Assembly (NCBI GenBank): GCA_023715185.1
Contig: JAMCAN010000002.1
Span: 124,001-188,000, forward strand
Source: Planococcus sp. MER TA 32b
GTDB lineage: Bacteria > Bacillota > Bacilli > Bacillales_A > Planococcaceae
Length of the DNA: 64,000 nt
Direction: 5' to 3'
Below the pieces are notes generated by a model. It made no database searches, was not told the origin of the DNA, and saw only the letters and a list, made by a program, of their open reading frames with translations. Numbering within the stretch: the first letter of the stretch is position 1; every line of letters starts with the position of its first letter. Both the position numbers and the translations under genes were made by a program. Below, piece by piece: positions 16,939 through 24,421 of the stretch.

Positions 16939-17661
16939 TCAATCTAGGTATGTTTCTACTTTAATGTCAATTCCCTGTGCTTTAACTACTCTCGAAAATT
17001 CACTGGCATAAGCACAAGCTTTTTCTACTGATTGTGTTTTATGAGAAATTGTTATAATAAAGTGCTCGTCTGAAAAAAAACCTTTTTCATTTTTGTTTAG
17101 CCATTGAACAAAATCATGTTTAATTTCAGTGAATAAAATTAATGCTCTTCCTAATTTACCTCCTAGATGCACTTCTTGGGTGGGGTGTAGAATCACAGGG
17201 GTAGGCATGTGATTCTCGCTTGCCATTTCTCCAGATGTAGTAGCGATGCGATACAATTCTTTCCATCTATCTTCACCAATCAATTTCTTTGAAATTGCCA
17301 TTTCAGGTCTATTAAAATCAGACATATTATATATCAGTGGCTGAGGGATTGGATGAACTGTTACCAGTTGCATTGACTGGTAAGGACGAATAATCCAAGC
17401 AGTACGAATATTTGCATTTATTCCATTTAAACCGGCGATTACTATATCCACATGATATTGTATACCATGTTCTCCGACTCGTATTTCATGAACTTCACCT
17501 TCATTAACAGCTAATTTAATCTGCTCAGCTAGATATTGCCAATCGTCTTTTTCAATATTAAGAACTTCTTTAAAGAATTTAGCCTTGGCTCCTCCTGTCA
17601 CATGGTCAAGGTTTAAAGCATAATCGACAAGTTTTTGTGTAAAATCGCGTCCCTGTGTCAA
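16939..17661 (-). CDS. DUF6883-like domain protein, 240 aa
   Basis: Minus strand, opposite to the neighbouring island genes. The first 110 residues (KLVDYALNLDHVTGGAKAKF, then GIQYHVDIVIAGLNG and IRTAWIIRP) match the DUF6883 type, a fold seen at the C-terminal tip of polymorphic toxins and as small stand-alone proteins. The second half has LGGKLGRALILFTEIKHDFV and lacks a family I know. The frame opens with a TTG inside the left end of repeat D, so the first residues (TQGRD) are read from repeat DNA and no ribosome binding site is evident. The native start may have been lost to the repeat. Toxin or nuclease activity is possible; it may be a 5'-truncated gene. Confidence 0.65.
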   Translation of the reverse strand: MTQGRDFTQKLVDYALNLDHVTGGAKAKFFKEVLNIEKDDWQYLAEQIKLAVNEGEVHEIRVGEHGIQYHVDIVIAGLNGINANIRTAWIIRPYQSMQLVTVHPIPQPLIYNMSDFNRPEMAISKKLIGEDRWKELYRIATTSGEMASENHMPTPVILHPTQEVHLGGKLGRALILFTEIKHDFVQWLNKNEKGFFSDEHFIITISHKTQSVEKACAYASEFSRVVKAQGIDIKVETYLD

Positions 17662-17811
17662 ACACGATTCAGTTTAATCACTGCAATTGTATAGAGAAAA
17701 AGCCGTATTCAGTGACCTCTAGGTTAACGGATACGGCTTCAGTATTTTTATTTGAGAAAATAAATATTCATAATTTGTCACGACACAGGGACAATCTGGA
17801 GACTGCTGGGA
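17641..17811 (+). repeat. Island palindromic repeat, copy D
   Basis: The best-preserved ends: GCGTCCCTGTGTCAAACACG on the left and CGACACAGGGACAATCTGGA on the right, so GTCCCTGTGT and ACACAGGGAC are a perfect 10 bp terminal inverted repeat. The centre is GCCGTAT (17702-17708) / ATACGGC (17731-17737) with further GTGACCT/AGGTTAAC pairing inside. A tail GAATTGTGTCGCTCCTGGGA follows. Confidence 0.8.
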
Positions 17812-17926
17812 ATTGTGTCGCTCCTGGGAAGAAAACCGGGAAACATGAATCTACTACAAGGGGTCAACTTTTATATTTGCGTTTACAAGTAGATCCTATA
17901 AATATGAATAAATATCTTACTCCTTG

Positions 17927-19886
17927 AACTCTCCTGCCAAATACTCCCTATTAATGATAAACTGAAAAGAAAGATAACGCTCTGAAAGAGCCTTATAAGG
18001 AGTACAAGATGACATACTCACTAGAAACAATCTCGCAACTGGAACATTCCAAAGAATTCGCTAAACTGCATCAGAAATTCCATCAATTCAACCCTTTGAA
18101 AGTACTGCGGGTAGATCAGTTTGAAATTCGCCATTCGAATATCCTGGCCTGGCTGCTGGATCCGAATGAGACGCATCAATTGGGCGGTTTCTTCTTGAAG
18201 AAAATGCTGTCGCGACTTGTAATGCGTGCAGAGAACGAAGGAAAAGGAGAGGGGATCGACTTTTTGTCGTTTCTCCACAGTTCATTCCATGATGCAGAAG
18301 TGGCGCGGGAAGTGAAAACGCATACCAACCGCTTGATCGATTTATTTGTTCATGTGCCTTCTCAGAAACTGGTGCTGGTCATAGAGAACAAATTCCACGC
18401 GGGAGAGTCGGACGGCCAGCTTGCCGATTACTTGGCCTATGCAAAACTGCGTTTTCCGGAGAATGGCTATACGATCCTGCCCATCTTTTTGACGCTTGCA
18501 AATGAAGAACCTTCGGAAGACAGTTACCTGTTGCTTGGCTATGAAGACGTGCTGGAAATTATCGAACAGCAGCTTGAATTCAATAAGGACACGACTGCAG
18601 ATGCCATCCATGACTTTCTGTCGTTTTATATCGAAGTCTTAAAGGAGCAATTGGTCCATGATGAAGAGGCTGTGCAGCTGGCTTTGGAAGTATACGAAGG
18701 AAATAAAAGCGCAATCGATTTTTTATTTCTTAGTCAAAATAAAAACTTTAAAAAGCAGGCCATCTTTAAAGGTATCTATAAGCAAATTGGAGAGTTCAGC
18801 GACAGAGAGAAAACAGCGCTCCGCAAAATCTATGAATCAAAGAAAAAGACGATTGATTTTGTCTTCAATATCGGCAGCAATGTCTTGCGCGAAGCGTTTC
18901 TTGAATTTGTCAAAGAAGCAGAAATACCGGAAGAGGCGTATTCTGCAAGTATCCGCTCCCCGAACTTTGTGTTGCCGGACTGGTTCGACTTCGAGGAAAC
19001 GCTGGGCAAACCGGATTCCGCTTATTGGCTTGGCCAGGCTTTTATCATCTGGTTCGAGAGGCAAGTGGAGAATCGCATAAAGATTACGGTGGAAGTCGGT
19101 CCGATCCCTTACGAAGAACGGTATAAATTATTGACGATGCTGGAGAAGCACCGCGTCAGTTTCCAGCAGAATGCAAAGCAGGAAGGCAAGAAGTATACAA
19201 AAATCTATACAGCCTGGACAGAAGTCAAAGACTGGGCATCCAAACAGGAAGTGCTGAACAGCATGGTGGAACTTTACAATGCACCTGAAATTAATGATCT
19301 ATTCCGGAAAATTGCTCTGTCTGTCGAGGGAATGGCACAGCAAGAGGAAGCAGAAAATGATTTAGTTTCAAAAGGACTTGAACAAGAAGAGAAGCTTTCT
19401 GAGAAAAAGGTTCCAAATATACCAAGGGCCGCCTTTCAAAAATTCTGCAACGAGAATGGCATCAGTGAAGAGAACCGGAATATTCACCCGCGTTATCCAT
19501 CGTTCACAGTGCCGGCATTCGCAAAGATTGAGGAACGGTTCGGCTCAACTCGAATTAACTGGTGGTGGCATAACGGCCCGTTCTTATTCTTTTTCGATCA
19601 TTTGCGTGACGGCCGTTTGAAGCTGGTCTTTGAACTCGGTCCGTTGCACGGCGAACAGCGCGTTGCATTAATTGAGGAACTGGAAGCTTTCGGAGTGCCC
19701 TTTAAAGCCGCGTCGAAATTGAGGACAGCCAAATATACCAGACTGTATTCGAATACGAAAGTGGTTATAGATTGGCAGGATACAGAGCAAGTCAGTGAGG
19801 CGATGACGGAGCTGTTTGAGCATTCGAAGCATCAGGCGTTGTTGGGGGTTATTGGGCGGATTGGTGAAGAGAGTTTTGTTCGTTAA
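17927..19886 (+). repeat. 1.96 kb direct repeat, copy 2
   Basis: Second copy of 1089-3048, same orientation, offset 16838. The central 1.24 kb (18366-19609) appears identical to copy 1; the flanks differ at many, mostly synonymous, positions. Confidence 0.9.
18009..19886 (+). CDS. PD-(D/E)XK nuclease superfamily protein (PDDEXK_4-like), copy 2
   Basis: 625 residues, ATG with AAGGAG six bases ahead. Same layout as the copy at 1171: HSNILAWLLDP, D111 in NRLIDLFV, IENK at 125-128, QLADY, then the two related C-terminal blocks. The catalytic residues are intact in both copies. Protein differences are confined to the first 120 and last 90 residues, for example N for D at 53, LFVHV for LLVHV, and an altered C-terminus (GEESFVR against VEESWVR). 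Unlike copy 1 it is not followed by an HNH gene but by a 34-residue gene fragment. Both copies may be functional with slightly different partners, or one may be a recombination template. Confidence 0.85.
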   Translation: MTYSLETISQLEHSKEFAKLHQKFHQFNPLKVLRVDQFEIRHSNILAWLLDPNETHQLGGFFLKKMLSRLVMRAENEGKGEGIDFLSFLHSSFHDAEVAREVKTHTNRLIDLFVHVPSQKLVLVIENKFHAGESDGQLADYLAYAKLRFPENGYTILPIFLTLANEEPSEDSYLLLGYEDVLEIIEQQLEFNKDTTADAIHDFLSFYIEVLKEQLVHDEEAVQLALEVYEGNKSAIDFLFLSQNKNFKKQAIFKGIYKQIGEFSDREKTALRKIYESKKKTIDFVFNIGSNVLREAFLEFVKEAEIPEEAYSASIRSPNFVLPDWFDFEETLGKPDSAYWLGQAFIIWFERQVENRIKITVEVGPIPYEERYKLLTMLEKHRVSFQQNAKQEGKKYTKIYTAWTEVKDWASKQEVLNSMVELYNAPEINDLFRKIALSVEGMAQQEEAENDLVSKGLEQEEKLSEKKVPNIPRAAFQKFCNENGISEENRNIHPRYPSFTVPAFAKIEERFGSTRINWWWHNGPFLFFFDHLRDGRLKLVFELGPLHGEQRVALIEELEAFGVPFKAASKLRTAKYTRLYSNTKVVIDWQDTEQVSEAMTELFEHSKHQALLGVIGRIGEESFVR

Positions 19887-19980
19887 GAGATGGCAATGGT
19901 TTTTCTGATAATTAAAGGTACTACAATAAATAAAAAGTTTTTTCACTTCATATAATTAATTTGATTTAGGAGGAATAACA

Positions 19981-20085
19981 ATGGCTCCCAAAAACATAAA
20001 ACCACTAATAGATGTTGCAAAACAACACGGACCAACAGTAGGGAAATTTCTTTATAAACATGCCGGAGAGATTAGTTCGGCTTAG
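19981..20085 (+). pseudogene. N-terminal fragment of a gene like 28868-29461
   Basis: A strong AGGAGG eight bases before ATG opens a 34-codon frame that ends one base before repeat E. Its start (MAPKNIKPLIDVAKQHGP) resembles that of the 197-residue protein on the minus strand at 29461 (MAKIPVNLIVNIAKNHGP). The best reading is a gene truncated by repeat E or by a deletion at its edge; a short functional peptide cannot be excluded. Confidence 0.6.
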
Positions 20086-20271
20086 GAAAAATCGCTTCCC
20101 TGTGTAAAAAATGATTCTAAACGATTCTGACAATACACAACAATTTATAATCTATACATTGCCACACCCGCTGAATCAACATCGCGAATGTGGCTTTTTT
20201 CTTTTATTTATCTATATAAATTATGTAGGAGCTGGGCGGAACACAGGGAACAATTGGGGACTACTGGAAAT
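20086..20271 (+). repeat. Island palindromic repeat, copy E
   Basis: Left end AAAATCGCTTCCCTGTGTAA, then ATTCTAAACGATTCTGACAA shared with A and C, but its hairpin (GCCACACCCG at 20161 with CGCGAATGTGGC ending at 20194) is the type found in copy B. Right end GGAACACAGGGAACAATTGG then GGACTACTGGAAATT. Confidence 0.75.
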
Positions 20272-20323
20272 TTCCTCTGCTATATAGATTTTTCGGGTCC
20301 CTGAGTGGAGTATTTAAAATCAG

Positions 20324-20548
20324 ACGATCCATTTAAGGAAATCAGGATTATTGGGCACAGCGACGGTTCGCTGATTTCATAGTAGCAGCAGAGCGAGCTT
20401 CAGCCGATTCATTTTATCTCCATTAATGCTGATCCTGATTATTGATGGCACAGCTGATTGGCAGGTGCCGGTATCGATGCCAAAAGTTTTCATATGGCGG
20501 TAAATAGCAATCCCAATCTACTGTTGATGGGTGAGTTGATGCAGGGAG
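20324..20548 (+). pseudogene. Second decayed fragment of an alpha/beta hydrolase gene
   Basis: GTGGAGTATTTAAAATCAGA near 20324 matches GTGGAGCATTTGAAATCGGA in the intact gene near 36392; ATTGGGCACAGCGACGGTTC at 20350 corresponds to the GHSEGS nucleophile elbow; then GGCACAGCTGATTGGCAGGT near 20448 matches GGCACAGCTGATTCGCAGGT near 36758. About 250 bases between those blocks are deleted and stops interrupt all frames. It follows repeat E exactly as the other remnant follows repeat G. Confidence 0.75.
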
Positions 20549-20578
20549 TTGTTCAATTTTAGAAAAATAATATACGAT

Positions 20579-20672
20579 AAAAAGCTGCAAAGTGACTCGC
20601 AGCTTTTTTGTAGAGTTTTTCAAAGATATATAAAAACACCTGTCTTGTTGGATTCATCCAACAAGACAGGTG
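20579..20672 (-). terminator. Two hairpins ending the symporter operon
   Basis: CACCTGTCTTGTTGGA (20637-20652) pairs perfectly over 16 bp with 20657-20672 around a TTCA loop. Read on the minus strand it is followed by TTTTTATATAT, a classical terminator for the operon ending at 20688. A second hairpin, AAAAAGCTGC/GCAGCTTTTT (20579-20608), lies just beyond. Confidence 0.8.
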
Positions 20673-20687
20673 CAGATCAATACAACG

Positions 20688-22157
20688 TCAAGCCCATGTT
20701 TTCTTCGCGCGATCCAGTTCGAAGCGGATACGCTCAATATGCGGCTGTTTGGTCAACAGACTGACTACAATCGTTACGATTGCAGAGATGAAGATGGCAG
20801 GCAATGCTTCTGTCATGATCCAACTGATTTCAGGTGCAATACTCTTCCAAACAACTACAGTAATGAAGCCCGAAAGCATACCGGAAACCACTCCGGCATT
20901 GGTCAAGCGGTCCCAGTAAAGTGAAATTACTAATACTGGAGCAAATGTCGCTGCAAGCCCGGCGGATGCATACACCGTAATCCAGAAGATAGATGTTGTA
21001 TTGGTAATCGCCACAACAGTTGACAGAATTCCGACAACAACGATGAAGAGGCGAGTGACCATTACGATTCGTTTATCTGAAGCATTTTTATCGATATACT
21101 TCTTATAGATGTCCTCTGCAAAAGTGGAACCGGCAGAAAGCAGCTGGGAATCGGCTGTAGACATCAATAATCCAAGGAACACGGAAATCATGAACCCAGC
21201 AAATAATGGGTGTGTCAATTCCACAAGGGCAATAGGGAAAATATATTCTGGGTTTTCAATGGCAGGGAAGATGACTCTGCCGGAGTAACCTACGAGGAAT
21301 GCACCCCAGTAAGTGATACTTAAAGCAGTCAACGTAATTGCGAAAGACTTTTTAATTTCAGATGAACTTGAGATGGCAAAGAAACGGATCGTATCATGCG
21401 GACGGCCAATGATGGCAACTCCAAGTGTCAGGAATCCGAATATCATTCCGAATAATGTGGATCCGCCAGCTCCCATACTCGCTGTTGTGAGACTGGCGTC
21501 TGAAGCGGCAACTTGCGCTACGACTTCCGACCAGCCGCCGGCATGGATTATCATATAGATTCCAAGAATTGCCGTCCCTATTACCACTAGGATTCCTTGG
21601 AAATAGTCAGTAAGAGAAACACCCGCAAATCCACCAAACAGGCAGTAGAAGGTAACGACAATGCCCGCAATGATGATGGCGACCAGTGGGCTGACACCAA
21701 ATACGGTTTCGATTGTCATACCGCCTGCAGCCAATTGGGAACCGACGTAAGCGGACATGAAAACTACGATAGAAAGTGCGGAAATAGCGCGAATGATATG
21801 TGCATTTCCTCTTACGCGTTTAACGAAATAGTCTGTATATGTGTAGGCCCCGACAATTTCCGAATAGTTTCGGATCCGTTTAGCGATGAACAGGTATGAA
21901 AAAGCAAATCCTAAATTATAACCGATTAATGTATAGAAGGAAGATGGCCCCATTGTATAGACCATGCCTACAAAACCAATTAGAACAAAAGCACTCATTC
22001 CGGAGAATGCATAACTGATGGCTGTTACCCAGCTGCTCATTTTTCTGCCGCCAAGATGGAAGCCTTCGCGAGAGTCGGTGAAGCGGTATGAGTAAACCCC
22101 AATTCCAACAATAAAGACAAAATAGAGGATTATAGGAGCGAGAAGCATCCAGTTCAT
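20688..22157 (-). CDS. Sodium/solute symporter (SSS family, PutP-like)
   Basis: 489 residues with about 13 membrane helices. The signature LGGRKMSSWVTAISYAFSGM near the start, the GGFAGVSLTDYFQG segment and the STADSQLLSAGSTF motif in the later helix bundle are typical of the sodium/solute symporter family (PutP, PanF and relatives). It imports an organic solute using the sodium gradient in the cytoplasmic membrane. The ATG overlaps the stop of the 46-residue microprotein (ATGA overlap), so the two are translationally coupled. It is the last gene of the RpiR-peptidase operon, and its substrate is therefore likely the peptide-like or acid compound that the operon's hydrolases act on. The precise substrate cannot be read from the sequence. 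Confidence 0.88.
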   Translation of the reverse strand: MNWMLLAPIILYFVFIVGIGVYSYRFTDSREGFHLGGRKMSSWVTAISYAFSGMSAFVLIGFVGMVYTMGPSSFYTLIGYNLGFAFSYLFIAKRIRNYSEIVGAYTYTDYFVKRVRGNAHIIRAISALSIVVFMSAYVGSQLAAGGMTIETVFGVSPLVAIIIAGIVVTFYCLFGGFAGVSLTDYFQGILVVIGTAILGIYMIIHAGGWSEVVAQVAASDASLTTASMGAGGSTLFGMIFGFLTLGVAIIGRPHDTIRFFAISSSSEIKKSFAITLTALSITYWGAFLVGYSGRVIFPAIENPEYIFPIALVELTHPLFAGFMISVFLGLLMSTADSQLLSAGSTFAEDIYKKYIDKNASDKRIVMVTRLFIVVVGILSTVVAITNTTSIFWITVYASAGLAATFAPVLVISLYWDRLTNAGVVSGMLSGFITVVVWKSIAPEISWIMTEALPAIFISAIVTIVVSLLTKQPHIERIRFELDRAKKTWA

Positions 22158-22294
22158 TGTTCATCCCTCTTTTCTGTAAGATTATGCTGAACATCTTTAT
22201 CGCCTTTCAGGTAATACAGAATTGAAAACAAAGTAATAACAAAGGGCACAATCACTACAACAAGCCAAGCACTTAAATCCCAACCCAATACCAT
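22154..22294 (-). CDS. 46-residue single-pass membrane microprotein of the symporter
   Basis: ATG at 22294 behind GAGGAG; the product (MVLGWDLSAW, then a hydrophobic helix of about 22 residues, then a charged tail KGDKDVQHN) ends in TGA overlapping the symporter start. Such short single-helix proteins encoded just before SSS transporters occur widely and are thought to be small accessory subunits. Size, coupling and topology fit that role; function inferred from context. Confidence 0.75.
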   Translation of the reverse strand: MVLGWDLSAWLVVVIVPFVITLFSILYYLKGDKDVQHNLTEKRDEQ

Positions 22295-22371
22295 ATGAAT
22301 CACTCCTCAATCTATTTTTCTTCGGATAATACCTCAGTTTAAAAGAATACGCCCACTTCAGCAGGATAGGC

Positions 22372-23397
22372 TTAAGAGATAAGCTTGAACAATTCATCCA
22401 GGTTCTTTTCATCAATTTCCCGTTTACCGTTCTCAATTTCCGTTATCAGCTGAACCAGTTGCTGGAGGAGCGGCATATCGAAACCGAGTGCCTGTCCTTC
22501 CGCAATAATCGGGTTCAATTGTTGCGGAACTTCTGTTTTCCTTTTTCGAACAGCCAGGTCACGCCAAATGCCGGTGCGAGTTTTTGTATAGCTTCTCAGA
22601 CGTGCAATCAGCGGAGCAAATGGATTATGCTCGGGATGATGCTCCGGGTACACACTGGAAGGTTTCCAGTCATCGAATTCTTCCGGATCGACGCCTTTGC
22701 TGTCAGCAACCTTTAAGACTTCCTGGCCAAGAGCTACGACAAGTGGGCGATATTCCATGTCTTCGATAAATTCTGCTATCGTCAGATTTGTGGTGGCTGA
22801 AGCGGTTAGGATGGAACCGTAAGCAAGCTTGCTCCATAAATAGCCGAGAATATTGTCGGTAATTTTTGCGTCTCCCCAGGACTGTAAAGCCTGATGGAGT
22901 TCCTGGATTCTTTCGGTTTTCTGGCCATCCAATTCACCGATATACAAGCTGCCGACGCCGCCATAGGAGATGACGCCAGGTTCCAGGTAGTCTGCAAAAA
23001 GGTTGATAAAACAGCCGAGTGTACGATGTTCCCCGATAATTTTCGCTATCAATTCTTCATTCAGGCCGTTTTGGAATGAAGCGACATAGCTGTCTTCATC
23101 CAATAGATCGGCGAATCCTTTTACAGCTTGTTCGGTATGCAGCGCTTTTACGGCCAGCAATACTTTCTTGAGCGTTTTTCCTTCTGCCCTGTATTGCTCC
23201 AGCGTATATGCTTTAGCGAAAACATTGAACTTATCGTCTTTTTCTTCGATGGTGATGCCTTGTTCGTTGATCTTTTTGACATGGTCTTCATTTACGTCGA
23301 TGAATGTGACATCATGTCCCCCTTTAATCAGATAAGCTCCAACGACGCCACCGATGGCACCGGCTCCTACAATGGTCAATTCAATTTTTTCAGTCAT
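22372..23397 (-). CDS. Ketopantoate reductase-family protein (PanE/ApbA)
   Basis: 341 residues from ATG 23397, behind a purine-rich AAAGGAGC; an in-frame extension to 23577 is only an overlap with the next gene's reading. The N-terminus has the NADPH-binding Rossmann loop GAGAIGGVVGAYL (about 10-22). AVKALHTEQA and the late helix with SKLAYGS (containing the expected catalytic lysine) follow the family. The usual enzyme reduces 2-dehydropantoate to pantoate, but such genes in catabolic operons often act on other 2-oxo acids. In this operon, with peptidases and a flavin oxidoreductase, it may reduce an intermediate of the degraded substrate rather than serve pantothenate synthesis. Slightly longer than the usual 300 residues. 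Confidence 0.8.
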   Translation of the reverse strand: MTEKIELTIVGAGAIGGVVGAYLIKGGHDVTFIDVNEDHVKKINEQGITIEEKDDKFNVFAKAYTLEQYRAEGKTLKKVLLAVKALHTEQAVKGFADLLDEDSYVASFQNGLNEELIAKIIGEHRTLGCFINLFADYLEPGVISYGGVGSLYIGELDGQKTERIQELHQALQSWGDAKITDNILGYLWSKLAYGSILTASATTNLTIAEFIEDMEYRPLVVALGQEVLKVADSKGVDPEEFDDWKPSSVYPEHHPEHNPFAPLIARLRSYTKTRTGIWRDLAVRKRKTEVPQQLNPIIAEGQALGFDMPLLQQLVQLITEIENGKREIDEKNLDELFKLIS

Positions 23398-23410
23398 GGG
23401 ACTGCTCCTT

Positions 23411-24421
23411 TCAATAAGCAAGATTGTAAACACCGGGCAGTTTAAGTTCAGCACCCAGAAGGGCAGCTGCTTCTTTCGTCCAATAAGGATTGCGGAGCAT
23501 CCCTTTACCGATGGAGACGAGGTCTGCCATTTCTTCCTGCAGGACCATCTCTGCAACTTTCGGATCCTGCAATTCACCGACGGAGATGACGGGAACGTTA
23601 TATAAATCCTTCAGTTCTTTGGCGTAAGATGTCTGATAAGCAGGGTATACTTCAGGCCTGACCGGAGCATCTCCGCCCGTTGATACGTCGAGCATATCAA
23701 CGCCGGCTTTCAGGAAATGGCCAGTAAACTCTTTTGCAAAGTCGAAGTCATACCCGCTGGCACCGTATTCTTTTGCTGAAATGCGAAGGATCAAAGGCAT
23801 GTCCGCTGGCATTTCACTTTTCACTGCTTCAATCACGCGCAGCGGGAAGAGATAGGGATCACCATAGAGATCCTGCCGTTTATTTGATGCTGGTGACAGG
23901 AATTGATGTAATAGATAGCCGTGGGCACCATGTAGTTCAATAGTGTCGAAGCCGGCATCGACTGCAAGCTTTGTACTTTCTGCAAATCGTTCAATAATTT
24001 CGTCCACTTCGGAAGTTTCCAACTCTCTGGGAACCGGAGACGAATCTGAGAACGGAATCGGAGAAGGCGCTACGATATCACTGTTTTCAATAGTGGATTT
24101 CCTTCCGGCATGAGCGATTTGAATGGCACTTTTTGAACCATATTTATGGATTTCTTCATTAATTTCCTTGAATTTCTCCTGCTGCTGGACGTTGTACAGG
24201 CCGAGACAATTATCGGTGATTCTGCCGCGCTTTTCGACATTTGTCATTTCCGTCATCACAAGTCCGGTTCCCCCGATGGCACGTGAAGTCAGATGAACAA
24301 GATGCCAATTATTCGGTAGTCCGGTTCCGTCTTCTGCCTTATACTGGCACATGGGCGACAGGACACTGCGGTTCGGCAACTGAAGATTTTTTAGTGAAAA
24401 TTCTTCGAAAAGTTTAACCAT
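23411..24421 (-). CDS. NADH:flavin oxidoreductase, old yellow enzyme (YqjM-like)
   Basis: 336 residues. The FMN-binding TIM barrel is marked by LPNRSVLSPMCQY (the active-site cysteine of the YqjM group), AIQIAHAGRKS, and IELHGAHGYLLHQFLSP with the substrate-binding histidines, then NKRQDLYGD and the late GKGMLRNPYW. Such enzymes reduce activated C=C bonds of enones and similar compounds using NAD(P)H. Its start overlaps the end of the M28-like gene by 8 bases and it is followed after 13 bases by the PanE-like gene, so it is clearly part of this operon. Its natural substrate here is unknown. Confidence 0.88.
   Translation of the reverse strand: MVKLFEEFSLKNLQLPNRSVLSPMCQYKAEDGTGLPNNWHLVHLTSRAIGGTGLVMTEMTNVEKRGRITDNCLGLYNVQQQEKFKEINEEIHKYGSKSAIQIAHAGRKSTIENSDIVAPSPIPFSDSSPVPRELETSEVDEIIERFAESTKLAVDAGFDTIELHGAHGYLLHQFLSPASNKRQDLYGDPYLFPLRVIEAVKSEMPADMPLILRISAKEYGASGYDFDFAKEFTGHFLKAGVDMLDVSTGGDAPVRPEVYPAYQTSYAKELKDLYNVPVISVGELQDPKVAEMVLQEEMADLVSIGKGMLRNPYWTKEAAALLGAELKLPGVYNLAY

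Noticed and set aside
850..20271. CRISPR array or integron
   Set aside because: The repeats are too long, too far apart and palindromic with gene-sized intervals, so not CRISPR. They lack attC-type core sites and no integrase gene is in the window, so an integron cannot be claimed.
1..20300. A complete named defence system such as BREX, DISARM or a type I restriction system
   Set aside because: No methyltransferase, no PglZ and no specificity subunit is present. The genes look like separate modules.
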